DNA of 23,442 nt, taken from the NCBI GenBank assembly GCA_002383605.1, contig DFYK01000135.1:1-23442 (forward strand). Direction: 5' to 3'. The position numbers and the translations under genes were made by a program. The stretch comes from Proteiniphilum sp. UBA4084 (GTDB lineage: Bacteria > Bacteroidota > Bacteroidia > Bacteroidales > Dysgonomonadaceae). This document shows positions 22,655 through 23,442 of this stretch, one piece after another. The notes beneath the pieces were generated by a model. It saw nothing but the letters and a program-made list of their open reading frames with translations, was not told where the DNA came from and ran no database searches. Position 1 is the first letter of the stretch. Each line of letters opens with the position of its first letter.

Positions 22655-23395
22655 ATGGACAAGGAGAAACTATACGGATTCATCGAAGAGCCCGATACGC
22701 TGACAACCGCCACGGAAGAAGCACTCAAAACAGTAGTGGAAACATATCCCTGCTTCCAGACTTCCAGATTGTTGTACACCAAATATCTCGACCTGGTCAA
22801 TAGCGATCGTTATATTGAGGAGCTCGGTAAAACAGCTGTCTTGTGTGGCGACAGGAAGAAGCTGTTTTATCTGATACACAGGGAAAGCTATCACAAACTG
22901 CTTCTTCAACCGGAAGTACATCTTGGTGGTGTGAAGGACAGAACGGAGGAGTTGCTCGACTCCTTCCTTACCTCACTTGGCGAAGATGAAATAAATGAAA
23001 CAAGGCTTGACAATGGAGCACTGAATATTGTATCGAGTGACTATTTCTCTTATCTGGAATCGATGGAGGAAGAGGAGACGTCCGATCCTGCAGGAGAACG
23101 AAAACTTCAACACCACGACCTTATTGATGCCTTTATTGAAAAAGCGGCTGCCGAACCGCTATTCTCCCCTTATGATCCTGAAACTGGGGCAGCCGATCAA
23201 AAAAACACCGCCGATGACCATGGCGGTGAGTTTCTAACGGAAACACTCGCAAAGATCTACATCAAACAAAAAAAATATGAACAGGCACTCACAATTATTA
23301 AACGTTTAAGTTTGAATTTCCCGAAAAAAAGTATTTACTTTGCCGACCAAATTCGTTTTTTAGAATTTTTGATTATGAATGAACGTTTTCGATAA
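22655..23395 (+). CDS. TPR-like protein of unknown function
   Basis: A 246-residue acidic, soluble-looking protein with no signal peptide. The start at 22655 (MDKEKLYGFIEEPDTL) lies 4 nt after the lptE stop; an upstream ATG at 22610 overlaps lptE and is less likely. Residues 1-90 contain a helical pair with PCFQTSRLLYTKYL. Residues about 205-235 read as one tetratricopeptide unit (LAKIYIKQKKYEQALTII). The middle is low-complexity acidic (MEEEETSD). No enzymatic motif is visible. The last four residues, Glu-Arg-Phe-Arg, and the TAA fall inside repeat copy B, so the reading-frame end is defined by that repeat. A role in LPS assembly is only suggested by position. Confidence 0.8.
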   Translation: MDKEKLYGFIEEPDTLTTATEEALKTVVETYPCFQTSRLLYTKYLDLVNSDRYIEELGKTAVLCGDRKKLFYLIHRESYHKLLLQPEVHLGGVKDRTEELLDSFLTSLGEDEINETRLDNGALNIVSSDYFSYLESMEEEETSDPAGERKLQHHDLIDAFIEKAAAEPLFSPYDPETGAADQKNTADDHGGEFLTETLAKIYIKQKKYEQALTIIKRLSLNFPKKSIYFADQIRFLEFLIMNERFR

Positions 23396-23442
23396 GTGAG
23401 AGCAGAGCCAAGCTTGCTTGAGCTATGCCGAGCGCAGAAAAC
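23380..23442 (+). repeat. dispersed repeat, copy B (cut by the window edge)
   Basis: Matches copy A (17768-17830, opposite orientation) at 59 of 63 positions. It begins TGAACGTTTTCG within the final codons of the TPR-like gene, and its fourth to fifth codon boundary supplies the TAA at 23393-23395. The hairpin arms are AAGTGAG (23394-23400) and CTTGCTT (23413-23419). Copy B reaches the last base of the window, so its true end and any second 14-bp repeat are unseen. Confidence 0.88.

Noticed and set aside
1..23442. CRISPR arrays, insertion sequences, integrases and phage genes
   Set aside because: None was seen; the only repeats are the two-copy 63-bp unit and its 14-bp direct repeats, which lack regular spacing and a transposase.

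Overview
The window comes from a Bacteroidota chromosome, most likely order Bacteroidales. Four things point there: many TAnnTTTG -7 promoter elements, an almost complete lack of Shine-Dalgarno sequences, Bacteroidota-type families (DUF4369/TlpA-like lipoprotein, DUF4827-like lipoprotein, LptE of that phylum, short Obg/Adk pair) and lipoboxes of the form VxSC. A Dysgonomonadaceae-type genus is a guess that cannot be settled here. The content is mostly housekeeping. No phage, plasmid, insertion sequence or CRISPR array was seen.

Layout. 1-2045: obgE (3' part outside the window) and adk form a leftward pair, followed by a small coiled-coil protein gene and tRNA-Cys that converge on a shared terminator. 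2208-5839: radA and tex diverge. 5848-8678: a tightly coupled leftward unit of endonuclease I, a secreted metallophosphoesterase and rnhB (4-nt overlap, then 3-nt gap). 8815-12559: dnaA, a 362-bp AT-rich gap, then an mlaD-like MCE gene and a cell-wall amidase gene joined by TAATG. 12658-13770: a thioredoxin-like lipoprotein that diverges from rpe. 13891-17652: rpe, comEC and nrnA run rightward. 17854-23395: a DUF4827-like lipoprotein, glmM, an acyltransferase, a sigma-54 activator, lptE and a TPR-like gene run rightward.

Functional themes. The right half leans to envelope construction: glmM feeds UDP-GlcNAc synthesis, the acyltransferase modifies lipids, and lptE serves LPS export. The amidase and MCE genes also act on the envelope. 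The left and central parts handle nucleic acids (radA, tex, rnhB, endonuclease I, dnaA, nrnA) and nucleotides (adk).

The least explained feature is a dispersed repeat of at least 63 bp. It occurs twice, in opposite orientations and 59/63 identical. One copy (17768-17830) lies between a good promoter and the start codon of the DUF4827-like gene, bounded by 14-bp direct repeats. The other (23380-23442) contains the last four codons and the stop of the TPR-like gene and runs off the window edge. It looks like a small non-coding, hairpin-forming repeat family, and is the best candidate here for something undescribed.
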